From Nocardia sp. SYP-A9097 (lineage in GTDB: Bacteria; Actinomycetota; Actinomycetes; Mycobacteriales; Mycobacteriaceae), in the NCBI RefSeq assembly GCF_009649815.1, contig NZ_WJIC01000026.1, positions 9,444 through 73,443 on the forward strand: a stretch of 64,000 bases of DNA, written 5' to 3'. The translations under genes were made by a program, and so were the position numbers. Positions 24,889 through 34,061 of this stretch are shown here, piece after piece (positions within the stretch are counted from its first letter, which is position 1; each line of letters starts with the position of its first letter). The notes beneath the pieces were generated by a model. The model did no database searches. It was not told where the DNA came from and saw nothing but the letters and a program-made list of their open reading frames with translations.

Positions 24889-25791
24889 TCATCCCCCATA
24901 CTTCCATCGGTTGAGTTCGACAAGATAGTCCCAAGACATGACGCGTGCCGATAAGTCTCTGTGGGCGACTCTGTCGATTCGTGGCGAAGTCGATGTGCGT
25001 CCGATTATTATGTGAGCTTTAGGCGCCTCAAATTCTACACCGTAGATATTTCTAACTCTAGCCAAAACTGTCGGATCTTCAAGCAGCATCTGATATTCGC
25101 GTACCTGCGCAACGGCTTCCATTACGGCTGCCGAGGGCGTCGGCCTACTCGGTTTCTTAGAAATTCGAGCATTGGGCTTCTTAATTTCCACAATGTCCCA
25201 GAACTTATCCACTGTGTCGCGAACTATGAAGTCGGGTATTTGTCTTCCATTAGGTGCTTCGAGAACTATATGCGGCATAGAAGCATCATAGGTATCGAAC
25301 AGCAGCAGTTCCGGATAGTCCGTCAGGAAATCTTGCAGATCTTGTTCAGTAATATCGTTGAATTCGATCATTCCGCTCAGCTCGCGAACTGCGCTACCGA
25401 GAGATCGGATATCTATATAGGCTCTGCGAAAGGCGATCAACTCACGCCCCAAGCTCGGTAGTAGTAACCGCTCCTCCTCTTGGGTCACTACGACATCGAG
25501 CGACCCTGGTCCTACCTCAAGAGCAAAGGTGGCGCTGGAATCCTCAACGGCAATAATTGATCCTGAAGACTCCTCTGCATATGTGATGCCCTTCTTCTTG
25601 CTGATTGTCAGAAATCCATTCCTCGGATTTTCTCTAACAACCCGGCTGTCGGGCAGGTCCACAGGATCGCCTTTCGCATTCTTTGCCACCTTGGCGAAGA
25701 ACAGCGGCCAGGGCGGGCGGTCCAGGTTCACATCCGCGTGCAGCGTGTTCGAGCGGTCCCAGCTCGGCGCGGATACGCGATACGCTGTCAA
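24889..25791 (-). CDS. sduA: Shedu (SduA) family anti-phage nuclease
   Basis: The 300-residue product ends with the SduA C-terminal (DUF4263) domain. Visible elements are EQDLQDFLTDYPELLLFDTY, PDFIV (Asp187), DIVEIKKPNA (Glu202 and Lys204 of a D..ExK nuclease core), AVAQVREYQMLL (Gln229) and APKAHIIIGR. The N-terminal ~140 residues are a variable sensor-like part. Shedu is an established single-gene anti-phage system whose protein is a DNA nuclease. The gene sits convergent to two small membrane-protein genes, 1 kb from an IS630 copy, in an AT-richer patch, typical of acquired defence. The start MTAYRVSAPSWDRS is ATG 25791. Confidence 0.8.
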   Translation of the reverse strand: MTAYRVSAPSWDRSNTLHADVNLDRPPWPLFFAKVAKNAKGDPVDLPDSRVVRENPRNGFLTISKKKGITYAEESSGSIIAVEDSSATFALEVGPGSLDVVVTQEEERLLLPSLGRELIAFRRAYIDIRSLGSAVRELSGMIEFNDITEQDLQDFLTDYPELLLFDTYDASMPHIVLEAPNGRQIPDFIVRDTVDKFWDIVEIKKPNARISKKPSRPTPSAAVMEAVAQVREYQMLLEDPTVLARVRNIYGVEFEAPKAHIIIGRTSTSPRIDRVAHRDLSARVMSWDYLVELNRWKYGG

Positions 25792-25853
25792 TTAACGATG
25801 GGTTAACGTGAGTTCCCGGCTTCGGGGATGCTCTGGCGAGTGGTGCACAGCTG

Positions 25854-28800
25854 ATGAGCGAAAATGATCCGTTTCGCACACTTCGTGACGTATCCGAGCC
25901 TGTCACGGAGGAATTGAGCGCGGCCGGGTTCGAAGATGCCGAAGAGGTCGGGCGGGGCGGTTTCGGCGTGGTCTATCGGTGCACACAGCCGGCACTGGAC
26001 CGGACGGTGGCGGTGAAGGTACTGACCGCGAAGCTGGACACAGAGAATCGGGAACGGTTTTTCCGGGAGCAGCAGGCGATGGGTCAGCTGACCGGGCATC
26101 CGAATATCGCGACGGTGTTGCAGGCGGGTACCACCGCCGGCGGGCGTCCGTTTCTGGTGATGCCGTACTACTCGCCGGACTCCCTGGACGTGCAGATCCG
26201 CCAGCATGGTCCGCTGTCGGCGGAGGCGGTGTTGTGGATCGGGGTGAAGATCGCCGGCGCGTTGGAGAGCGCACATCGGTTGGGTACCGTGCATCGGGAC
26301 GTGAAGCCGGGCAACATTCTGCTCACCGGCTATGGTGAGCCGGCATTGACTGATTTTGGTATCGCGCGCGTCGCCGGGGGGTTCCAGACGACTGCGGGCA
26401 CCCTCACCGGATCCCCGGCGTTCACAGCCCCGGAGGTGCTCGAGGGCGAGGCTCCTACTCCGGCTGCTGATGTCTACGGGTTGGGTGCCACCCTGTTCTG
26501 TGCGCTGACCGGGCATGCGGCGTTCGAACGGCGCAGCGGGGAGAACGTGGTGACCCAGTTCCTGCGGATCACCTCCCAGCCGGTGCCCGACCTGCGCGAG
26601 CATGGCATCGCGGAGGATGTGTCCGCGATCATCGCGACAGCGATGAGCCGCGATCCGGATCAGCGGCCGTCGGCGGCGGCCCTCGGCGAGGCGATGCGGC
26701 AAGCGCAGCGCCACCGCGGGCAACAGGTGGAGGAGATGGCACTACACGCTGAACCGGCCGCCGAGCGCCGCGATCGCGCGCCTGCCGGCGGGGGATGGTG
26801 TCCACCGGCCGGCACAACCTCACGACGTGCCGACGGTTTGCCGCTGGAGTTGACCAGCTTTGTCGACCGCCGTACCGAAGTGGCGGAGGTGAAGAATCTG
26901 CTGGCCTCGGCCCGGTTGGTGACGTTGACCGGAATCGGCGGGGTCGGCAAGACGCGGCTGGCGCTACGCGCCGCCTCACATGCTGGACGCGACTTCCCCG
27001 ACGGGTTGTCGTTGGTGGAGCTGGCCGACGTGTCCGATCCGTCGCTGCTGGTCGACGTCGTCGCTGCCACCCTCGGGGTGCCGGACAAGTCAGCCAGACC
27101 GTTACTCGAGATCCTGGTCGAATTTCTGAACTCGCGGAAAGTGCTACTCGTGCTGGACAACTGCGAGCAGGTTGTGGAGGCCGTCACCGAGTTGACCGAG
27201 ACCTTGCTCCGAGCCTGTCCAAACCTTCGGGTCCTGGCCACCAGCCGCGAACCCCTGGATATCGCCGGGGAAGCGGTCCTGCGGGTGCCACCGCTGGCGG
27301 TCCCAGCTCCGGACCGAGAGTCAGCGCGGCGGGGACTGCCTCGTTACGACGCGGTCACGTTGTTCGTCGACCGCGCGACCGCGGTGGTGCCAGATTTCAA
27401 GCTGACCGAGGACAATAAAGCCACCATCGCCCGCATCTGCGCACGGCTGGACGGATTACCACTGGCGATCGAGTTGGCAGCCGCGCGCATGCGCACGATG
27501 TCGCCCCAGCAGATCCTCCATCGGCTGGACGATCAGTATGCGCTGCTAACCCGCAGCAGCCGTACCGCGCCGACGCGACAGCAGACGTTGCGGTTGTGTA
27601 TCGGCTGGAGTTACGAGTTGTGCACCCCGATCGAGCAGCGGCTGTGGGCCCGGTTGTCGGTGTTCGCCGGTGGCTTCGAACTCGACGCCGTCGAACAGGT
27701 GTGCGGAGCCGATCTGGCTCCGGAGGATCCGCTCGATGTGGTGTCCTCGTTGGTCGACAAGTCGATCCTGATCCGGCAGGAACAGGACACAGTCGTGCGG
27801 TTCCGGATGCTCGGGACGGTACGGGACTACGGCCGGCGGATGCTGAGGGAGTTCGGCGAGGATCAGCTGCTGCAGCGCCGCCACCGCGACTGGGTCCAAC
27901 AGTTGGCGCTAGCGGCGGAGGACGAGTGGATCAGCGGCCGGCAACTTGACTGGCTCGCAAGGCTCGAACGTGAGCAACTCAATGTGTGCGATGCACTCGA
28001 ATACAACCTGTCCGAGGATACCGAGCCCGCGGCCGAAGCCGGATTGCGCACCGCCACCGCACTGTTGATGTTCTGGACTTTCCGGGGTCTGTACAGCGAG
28101 GGTCGCCGGTGGATCGACCGCGTCCTCAACCACCCTGCCCGACGATCAATACCCGACAGTGTCGAAGCGCTCCACGCTGGCCTCGTTCTGGCCGTGATGC
28201 AGGGTGATTTGTCAGCAGGGACCGCGCTCGTCGAGCAAGAGCGCGTGCTCGCCGAACAGGCCCCCACCCCGATGACCGATGCGCTGATCGCCTACGGTGA
28301 CGGCGCCCTGGCGCTGTATCGCGGTGACCTTGCAGCGGCGTCCTCCTCCTTGGAACGCGCTTTCGAAGGGTTGAGCTCGAATCGGCCCCGATATCTGCCC
28401 CTTGCCATTTTGACAATGCTCGGTTGGCTGCACGAAGTGGCTGGTGATATACAACAGGCGCTCGAGTGTCACCAGCGAGTTCTTTCCATGACCCAGGCGT
28501 GCGGCGAATCGCTCTTCCACTCGACGGCATTGGTGAGCATGGGCGTTGCGTACTGGCAGCTGGGTGAGCCGTCCCGGGCAATCAGGTTGTTCGAGAACGC
28601 GCTGCGCGTCAACCGGCGGGTGTGGAGCGTGTTCGTCGCCGCGGTATGTCTCGAAGCGCTGGCCTGGACCGCCGGCTCCGAAGGCGAGGCCGAGCGCGCG
28701 GCCGTACTGATGGGAGCCGCGCAGGAACTGGACCGGTCTGTGAGCAACGCTGCGAGCTTCACCCCGATAATGCCGCAGCATCACGATGAATGCGTAAGGC

Positions 28801-29132
28801 TGACGCGATCGGCCCTCGGCGCACGCAGATTCGATGTTGCCATGCGAAAAGGCCAAGCGATGGGGATGGCGGAAGCCGTAGCCTACGCCCTCGGCGAACA
28901 ACCCATCGGCGGGACGCTCACCGCAGCTCCGTCCCAGACTCTGACCAAACGCGAGCGGCAGGTCGCAGGACTCATCGCTCACGGTCTCACCAACAAGCAG
29001 ATCGCCGCAAAGTTGGTGATCTCCCATCGCACCGCCGCGGTCCACGTGGAGCATATCCTCACTAAACTCGGATTCACCTCCCGTGCCCAGATCGCAGCAT
29101 GGATCACAGAAGATGCCGAACAATGTCATTGA
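25854..29132 (+). CDS. PknK-like Ser/Thr kinase fused to ATPase and LuxR regulator
   Basis: The 1092-residue protein has a Ser/Thr kinase (residues ~28-290; GRGGFGVVY loop, Lys55 in AVKVLT, HRDVKPGN, DFGIARV), then an LTSFVDR-type NB-ARC/STAND ATPase (Walker A GIGGVGKT near residue 360, Walker B VLLVLDNCEQ), tetratricopeptide-like helices, and a C-terminal LuxR helix-turn-helix (TKRERQVAGLIAHGLTNKQI). The layout is that of mycobacterial PknK, whose kinase half is very similar; the ATPase half is closer to the ELTSFVGR class of LuxR regulators. It probably turns a signal into transcription of unknown targets. Complete. Confidence 0.85.
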   Translation: MSENDPFRTLRDVSEPVTEELSAAGFEDAEEVGRGGFGVVYRCTQPALDRTVAVKVLTAKLDTENRERFFREQQAMGQLTGHPNIATVLQAGTTAGGRPFLVMPYYSPDSLDVQIRQHGPLSAEAVLWIGVKIAGALESAHRLGTVHRDVKPGNILLTGYGEPALTDFGIARVAGGFQTTAGTLTGSPAFTAPEVLEGEAPTPAADVYGLGATLFCALTGHAAFERRSGENVVTQFLRITSQPVPDLREHGIAEDVSAIIATAMSRDPDQRPSAAALGEAMRQAQRHRGQQVEEMALHAEPAAERRDRAPAGGGWCPPAGTTSRRADGLPLELTSFVDRRTEVAEVKNLLASARLVTLTGIGGVGKTRLALRAASHAGRDFPDGLSLVELADVSDPSLLVDVVAATLGVPDKSARPLLEILVEFLNSRKVLLVLDNCEQVVEAVTELTETLLRACPNLRVLATSREPLDIAGEAVLRVPPLAVPAPDRESARRGLPRYDAVTLFVDRATAVVPDFKLTEDNKATIARICARLDGLPLAIELAAARMRTMSPQQILHRLDDQYALLTRSSRTAPTRQQTLRLCIGWSYELCTPIEQRLWARLSVFAGGFELDAVEQVCGADLAPEDPLDVVSSLVDKSILIRQEQDTVVRFRMLGTVRDYGRRMLREFGEDQLLQRRHRDWVQQLALAAEDEWISGRQLDWLARLEREQLNVCDALEYNLSEDTEPAAEAGLRTATALLMFWTFRGLYSEGRRWIDRVLNHPARRSIPDSVEALHAGLVLAVMQGDLSAGTALVEQERVLAEQAPTPMTDALIAYGDGALALYRGDLAAASSSLERAFEGLSSNRPRYLPLAILTMLGWLHEVAGDIQQALECHQRVLSMTQACGESLFHSTALVSMGVAYWQLGEPSRAIRLFENALRVNRRVWSVFVAAVCLEALAWTAGSEGEAERAAVLMGAAQELDRSVSNAASFTPIMPQHHDECVRLTRSALGARRFDVAMRKGQAMGMAEAVAYALGEQPIGGTLTAAPSQTLTKRERQVAGLIAHGLTNKQIAAKLVISHRTAAVHVEHILTKLGFTSRAQIAAWITEDAEQCH

Positions 29133-29886
29133 CTTTCTGCCGGGTCTCTCGAGCGGTGTTCCGGCGTTGTATCTCGTTCTGCCGCTCGAGCAGCATCTCG
29201 AGAAGCTGAACCTGGTGCTGGAGACGCGTGACGGTTTCGTGGTAGTCGCACCGACGCGACCGAGGAAGGCGAGATCTTGTACCGCGCAGAGGCATTGGCG
29301 GCGACCGATTGGTGCGGCTCGCCATATTCGGTCGGGTCGGGAGCGACTGATGAATCCGCCTGCTCGCCGGTCAGGAAGTTGTTGCCGTGCAGGACGATCC
29401 GGCGCTCCTGGCAGAACACCGGGAACTCCCGAACAGCTCTCGGTCGGCTCCTACCCGGGCCACCCAGATCTGCTGCGGCACCACGGGTCCCCAGCGTCGG
29501 GCTATTCGCCTGGTACTGCTCGCTTGGCACTCGGTTGTGGCTTTGCCGACCGTGGGGCTGTTGGTCTTGTACAGATTCGACCCATCCATTCGGTGGTTGG
29601 GACAGACGAGCCGACTCGCCAAGGAGTCTCTGTTCGGCCAGTTCAGATACGGTTTCCGTCTTGCCGAGAACTTGCCAAGACAGCGCCGAACAGACCGGAC
29701 CGAACGGCACAGGACGGACGGAACGCCTCCGGCACGCCGCCGATCCGTGACGCCTCCGCATACCGAATCCGCGGCCTGCGGCGGTGATCCCGAACTCCGG
29801 ATCACTGCCCATCAGGGCTGGCGCCCTCAGCCCGCAATCGGACCGGATGATGTCTCTACCTGCGCAAACGTGTCCACGGTGGCCGC
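29133..29886. other. No confident gene
   Basis: On the minus strand a short coiled-coil reading (YHETVTRLQHQVQLLEMLLE) ends at 29104, overlapping the end of the regulator gene, and another frame between about 29330 and 29560 looks partly coding (REFPVFCQERRIVLHG). They do not join into a known protein. It may be debris of a mobile element. Confidence 0.35.
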
Positions 29887-30264
29887 CTACTTGATGGCCC
29901 GACCGTATCGGCGATGCGAGGCTTGGAACCAGAACCCGAACCAGGACACGGCGATCATGAGCGCTACGAGTACGCGTACGAGGTCGAGCGCGCTCCGCGG
30001 ATACAGCACGCCGGTGATGTAGTTGTCGATGAATCCACTCGATGGCAATCCGGCCAGGCCCGCCCGATGCCTGGACCAGTTCTCCAAATCGGTGAGCGGA
30101 CACTCGAAACCGAACAGCACGGTGCTGAATCCCCAGGCGACAGCTGCCACATGCAACCAGATGGTGCGCGGCCAACGCCACGCGACAAACCCGCCCACCA
30201 CCACGTAGGCGACGAATAGAAAGTGCACGCCCGCGGTCACGTCGGCCAGCAGCCGGAACAGCAT
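29887..30264 (-). CDS. DUF2784 membrane protein
   Basis: ATG 30264 starts MLFRLLADVTAGVHFLFVAY. The 125-residue product has three or four membrane helices and the DUF2784 pattern: FVAYVVVGGFVAWR, a conserved FECPLTDLENW, and FIDNYITGVLYP. The function of this family is unknown. It appears complete. Confidence 0.8.
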   Translation of the reverse strand: MLFRLLADVTAGVHFLFVAYVVVGGFVAWRWPRTIWLHVAAVAWGFSTVLFGFECPLTDLENWSRHRAGLAGLPSSGFIDNYITGVLYPRSALDLVRVLVALMIAVSWFGFWFQASHRRYGRAIK

Positions 30265-30580
30265 GTCCCCAGCATAGGGCCGTGAACGGGGGAGGGGAGA
30301 AGCAATCTGAGGCATCTCAACACGCGGATATGCGCATCTATGCATGTGAGTTCGGGGGAGTTGGCCGCCGCGAAAGGCGGTGGGGAAGTGGCACTTTCAA
30401 GCGAGGAAGCGGCAATCGAGAATTAGTGATGCGCAAGGGGGTGAACCGACCATGGCATAAGCCCTGCCGGTGATAAAACATACCTATACAAAGATATGCG
30501 CATCTAACTATGTATTCCACCTTAAGTGTTTGCTGCGGAAAGCAGCAACTCACATACAAGAAAAAGATCAGCAAAAGAGG
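30265..30580. other. Gene-free stretch with a repeated 14-base motif
   Basis: There is no gene. GATATGCGCATCTA occurs at 30327-30340 and again at 30493-30506 in the same orientation, with further loose similarity after each copy. The core ATGCGCAT is palindromic, so these could be paired binding sites. A purine-rich AT stretch follows. Confidence 0.5.
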
Positions 30581-30607
30581 GCAGGGGGCCGATGGTCGGC
30601 CCCCTGC
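30581..30607 (-). terminator. Hairpin terminator of the SDR gene
   Basis: GCAGGGGGCCGA at 30581-30592 pairs perfectly with TCGGCCCCCTGC at 30596-30607. On the minus strand the hairpin follows the stop at 30611 and is followed by a T-containing run (ctcttttgc). Confidence 0.8.
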
Positions 30608-30610
30608 TCG

Positions 30611-32074
30611 TTACCAGGCGGAGGGTTCGTAATCCTTGAGGAAGCAGCCGTACAGGTCGTCACCGGCTTCGCCGCGGACGATCGGGTCGTAGACCCGGGC
30701 CGCGCCGTCGACCAGGTCGAGGGGAGCGTGGAAGCCTTCCTCGGCGAGTCGGACCTTGGTGTAGTGCGGGCGCTCGTCGGTGATCCAGCCGGTGTCGACG
30801 GCGGTCATGAGAATGCCGTCGGCTTCGAACATTTCGCGTGCGCTGGTGCGGGTCAGCATGTTCAGGGCGGCCTTGGCCATATTGGTGTGCGGGTGTCCCG
30901 CGCCCTTGTATGCCCGCCCGAAGACGCCCTCCATGGCGGAGACGTTCACGACGTACCTGCGGGGTGCGGCCGCGGCGGCCATGGCGGGCCGCAGCCGCGA
31001 GATGAGAATGAACGGTGCGGTCGAGTTGCACAGCTGGACTTCGAGGAGTTCGGTGGCGTCGACTTCGCCGACGGTCTGCACCCAGCTGTTGGTGTGGGCG
31101 AGGTCGGGTACGAGCCCGCCGGCGTCGATGGCCACGCCCTGCGAAATCCGTTCGGGGGTGGCCGAACCCGCGACGAGCGCCAGATCGGTGATGTCGGCGG
31201 CGGTGAGGCTGGGGGTCAGTGATGCGGTGAGTGCGGTCGGGTGTGCCTGCATGGTCTTGCCGAAGGTGACCACGTCGGGCAGTTCGCCGGCGGGCAGTGG
31301 CCCGGATTCGGCTTCGACGAGGGCGCTGTACGCGCCGGGTGAGCGTCGCACGGTTTGTGCCGCGTTGTTGATCAGGATGTCGAGGGGTCCTTGTGCCGCA
31401 ACATCATCCGCCAGGGCGACGACCTGGGCGGGGTCGCGCAGGTCGATGCCGACGATCCGGAGTCGGTGCAGCCAGTCGGCGCTGTCGTGTTGTGCGGCGA
31501 ATCGCCGGATGGCGTCGTTGGGGAAGCGGGTGGTGACGGTGGTGTGCGCGCCGTCACGCAGCAGCCGCAGCGCGATGTACATGCCGATCTTGGCGCGTCC
31601 GCCGGTGAGCAGTGCGCGCTTGCCCGTGAGGTCGGTGCGGGCGTCGCGTTTGCTGTGGCTGCGTGCCGCGCATTCGGGGCAGAGCTGGTGGTAGAACGCG
31701 TCGACGTGGGTGTACTTCTGCTTGCAGATGTAGCAGGGCCGGGCGCGTAGCAGGGTGCCGGCAGTGGCGACTCCGGTGGTGCTGGAGCTGATCGGGATTC
31801 CGGCGGTTTCGTCGTCGATGCGGTTCGGCGATCCGGTGGCAGTCGCGGCGATGACGGCTTTGTCGGCTTCGGAGATGGTGTCGCGGGCTTCGATGCGCTT
31901 GCGCTGCTTGAGTTTTTTGAACATGTGCCCGACGGCGCGCTGGACGGCGATGGAGTCGGGGTGTTCTTTGTCGAGTTGTCCGGCCTGTTCGAGGACGCGC
32001 AAGCAGGTGGCGAGGTCGTCGGCGGGGATGGCCGCTGTCTCGGTGTCGGTCGCTTGTGCGGTGTTCTCGGCCAT
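30611..32074 (-). CDS. Large zinc-ribbon SDR oxidoreductase, noncanonical active site
   Basis: From ATG 32074 the 487-residue product has an N-terminal helical region (residues ~1-105), a zinc ribbon (CYICKQKYTHVDAFYHQLCP, then EC) near 110-132, then a short-chain dehydrogenase fold: GKRALLTGGRAKIGMYIALR, GIDLRDPAQVVAL, ILINNAAQTVRR and YVVNVSAMEGVFG. Where SDRs carry YxxxK, this reads TNMAKAAL, so the tyrosine is replaced by threonine; the lysine remains. The family is widespread in actinobacteria, but its reaction is unknown to me. An alternative start at 32122 adds 16 residues. Divergent to the acyl-CoA dehydrogenase gene. Confidence 0.75.
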   Translation of the reverse strand: MAENTAQATDTETAAIPADDLATCLRVLEQAGQLDKEHPDSIAVQRAVGHMFKKLKQRKRIEARDTISEADKAVIAATATGSPNRIDDETAGIPISSSTTGVATAGTLLRARPCYICKQKYTHVDAFYHQLCPECAARSHSKRDARTDLTGKRALLTGGRAKIGMYIALRLLRDGAHTTVTTRFPNDAIRRFAAQHDSADWLHRLRIVGIDLRDPAQVVALADDVAAQGPLDILINNAAQTVRRSPGAYSALVEAESGPLPAGELPDVVTFGKTMQAHPTALTASLTPSLTAADITDLALVAGSATPERISQGVAIDAGGLVPDLAHTNSWVQTVGEVDATELLEVQLCNSTAPFILISRLRPAMAAAAAPRRYVVNVSAMEGVFGRAYKGAGHPHTNMAKAALNMLTRTSAREMFEADGILMTAVDTGWITDERPHYTKVRLAEEGFHAPLDLVDGAARVYDPIVRGEAGDDLYGCFLKDYEPSAW

Positions 32075-32245
32075 CGGTGGGTGCTGCTGTCCTTCGTGCG
32101 GTGAGCGGTGGGCGTCGTCCATTGTCGCATCGTGGTGTCGGCGGCCTTGCCACGGCCACTGACGCATTGTTGACACTTTGCCAATAGCCGTGCACCCTTG
32201 GTCCCGAGGCGCGTGAGCGCGAGCCTGCACAGTGAAGGAACCACA

Positions 32246-33391
32246 ATGGCACGCCCCGCATGGAGCGACGACGAGGTCGAAGCGGTACGAGGACTGGCGA
32301 GCACCTTCTTCGAGAAGGAGGTGATTCCGCATGAGGAGAAGTTCGTCGCACAGGGCCATCCGGACCGCGCCCTGTACAACCGGGCCGGTGAACTCGGCCT
32401 GCTGTGCGCGGCCATTCCGGCCGAATACGGCGGTGGCGGTGGCACATTCGCACACGAGGCCGCGATCATCGAGGCGCAGGCGCATCTGGGTGACGGCGCG
32501 CTCGGTATGGCGGTGCACTCCTCGATCATCGCGCCGTACATTCACCAGTTCGGTTCCGAGGAGCTCAAGCGCCGCGTGCTGCCCAAGGCCGCGAGCGGGG
32601 AGATGCTGCTCTCGATCGGTATGACCGAACCGGGTACCGGTTCGGATCTGCAGAACATCAAGACCCGTGCGATTCGGGAGGGTGACGAGTACGTCATCAC
32701 CGGTTCGAAGATCTTCATCTCCAATGGCTGGCTGTGTGACGGCATCATCCTGGCGGTGAAGACCGATCCGACCCAGGGCGCTTCCGGTGTGTCGCTGATT
32801 TTCGCCGAGGTCGGTGCGGACACTCCCGGGTTCACTCGTGGCCGGATTCTGTCCAAGATCGGTGGCAAGGGGCAGGACACCGCGGAGCTGTTCTTCGACG
32901 GTCTGCGGGTGCCCGCGTCGAATCTGCTGGGTGAGGCCGAGGGTCAGGGCTTCTATCAGATGATGCAGATGCTCGCCCAGGAGCGCTTGGTCACCGCGAT
33001 TCTGGCGGTGGCCATGACGGAGAAGGCCGTGGAGTTGACGGTCGACTACACCAAGGGTCGTGAGGCGTTCGGCAAACCGTTGTTCGCCATGCAGAACACC
33101 AAATTCGAGCTCGCCGAGTGCGCCACCATCGCCCGGATCGGTCGTGTGTTCCTCGATGATTGCATCGCCAAACATCTGCGCGGCGAGCTGGATATTCCTA
33201 CGGCCGCCATGTCGAAGTACTGGCTGACCGACCAACTCGGTAATGTGGTGGATCGCTGCCTGCAGTTCTTCGGCGGCTATGGCTATATGACCGAATATCC
33301 GATTGCCCAGCTGTACACCGGCGCCCGGGTCCTGCGGATCCTCGCGGGCGCCAACGAGGTGATGAAGGACCTCATTGCCCGCTCACTCTGA
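32246..33391 (+). CDS. Acyl-CoA dehydrogenase
   Basis: ATG 32246 with gaagga upstream. The 381-residue protein has the full acyl-CoA dehydrogenase fold: GLLCAAIPAEYGGGGGTFAH, SIGMTEPGTGSDLQNIKT (FAD loop), KIFISNGWLCDGI, QRLVT-type QERLVTAILAVAMTEKA and GGYGYMTEYPIAQLYTGARV. The likely catalytic base is the Glu in AGANEVMKD near the C-terminus. It oxidises an acyl-CoA to the enoyl-CoA; chain length cannot be told. A TetR gene follows after 16 bases and may control it. Confidence 0.9.
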   Translation: MARPAWSDDEVEAVRGLASTFFEKEVIPHEEKFVAQGHPDRALYNRAGELGLLCAAIPAEYGGGGGTFAHEAAIIEAQAHLGDGALGMAVHSSIIAPYIHQFGSEELKRRVLPKAASGEMLLSIGMTEPGTGSDLQNIKTRAIREGDEYVITGSKIFISNGWLCDGIILAVKTDPTQGASGVSLIFAEVGADTPGFTRGRILSKIGGKGQDTAELFFDGLRVPASNLLGEAEGQGFYQMMQMLAQERLVTAILAVAMTEKAVELTVDYTKGREAFGKPLFAMQNTKFELAECATIARIGRVFLDDCIAKHLRGELDIPTAAMSKYWLTDQLGNVVDRCLQFFGGYGYMTEYPIAQLYTGARVLRILAGANEVMKDLIARSL

Positions 33392-33407
33392 CAGACCAGC
33401 ACCGCCG

Positions 33408-34061
33408 ATGCCCGGCGGTAATACCGTGCTCGAGCCGGTGCGCGCCGACGACATCCCGTCGCGGCGCCGCCGCCTCGAACCGGACGAACGCCGTGCGCAG
33501 ATTCTGTCCTGCGCCATCGACATGTTCGGCGAACGTCCGTACGCGGCTGTCTCGACCGCGGAGTTGGCCCAGCGCGCCGGGGTGGCGCGCGGGCTGATCA
33601 ACCACTATTTCGGCAATAAGCGTGACCTGTATCTGGCGGTGGTGCGGCGCATGGTGACTCTGCCGCGCGCGAACCACATGCTCGAGCCCTCGGGCACGAC
33701 TCGTGAGCGGGTGGAGGCCAGTGTCGCGTGGCTGCTGGACACCATCGGCGAGCACGGCACCACCTGGGTGAAGGTCACCGGACTGGAGGGGATCGGCGAC
33801 GATCCGGACGTGCAGCGGATTCTCGACGAGGCCGATAATGCCGCCGCCGCCCGGGTCGTGCAGATGGTGGGTTTGAACGATTCGCTGCACAGCGCCGAAT
33901 TGCAGGCGCTGGTCAGGTGTTACGGCGGTTTGGTGAAGGCGGCCGGACGGGAGTGGATCGTGCGCGGTTCGCTGAATCGGGCGCAGGTGCATGCCTTGCT
34001 CTCGGACACCCTCACCACATTGATCACCGAATCGTTCCCGAAGGTCAACGGCTCGAACTGA
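33408..34061 (+). CDS. TetR-family regulator downstream of acyl-CoA dehydrogenase
   Basis: ATG 33408 is preferred; the frame is open a little further upstream. The N-terminus has a classical TetR helix-turn-helix (YAAVSTAELAQRAGVARGLI, NHYFGNKRDLY) and an all-helical ligand domain. 217 residues. Its 3' end overlaps the convergent dehydrogenase gene by 17 bases. Co-transcription with the acyl-CoA dehydrogenase suggests lipid-related regulation (inference). Confidence 0.85.
   Translation: MPGGNTVLEPVRADDIPSRRRRLEPDERRAQILSCAIDMFGERPYAAVSTAELAQRAGVARGLINHYFGNKRDLYLAVVRRMVTLPRANHMLEPSGTTRERVEASVAWLLDTIGEHGTTWVKVTGLEGIGDDPDVQRILDEADNAAAARVVQMVGLNDSLHSAELQALVRCYGGLVKAAGREWIVRGSLNRAQVHALLSDTLTTLITESFPKVNGSN

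Noticed and set aside
30611..33235. Extension of the SDR gene to an 874-residue protein
   Set aside because: The extra part is antisense to the acyl-CoA dehydrogenase gene; family resemblance begins only near 32074.
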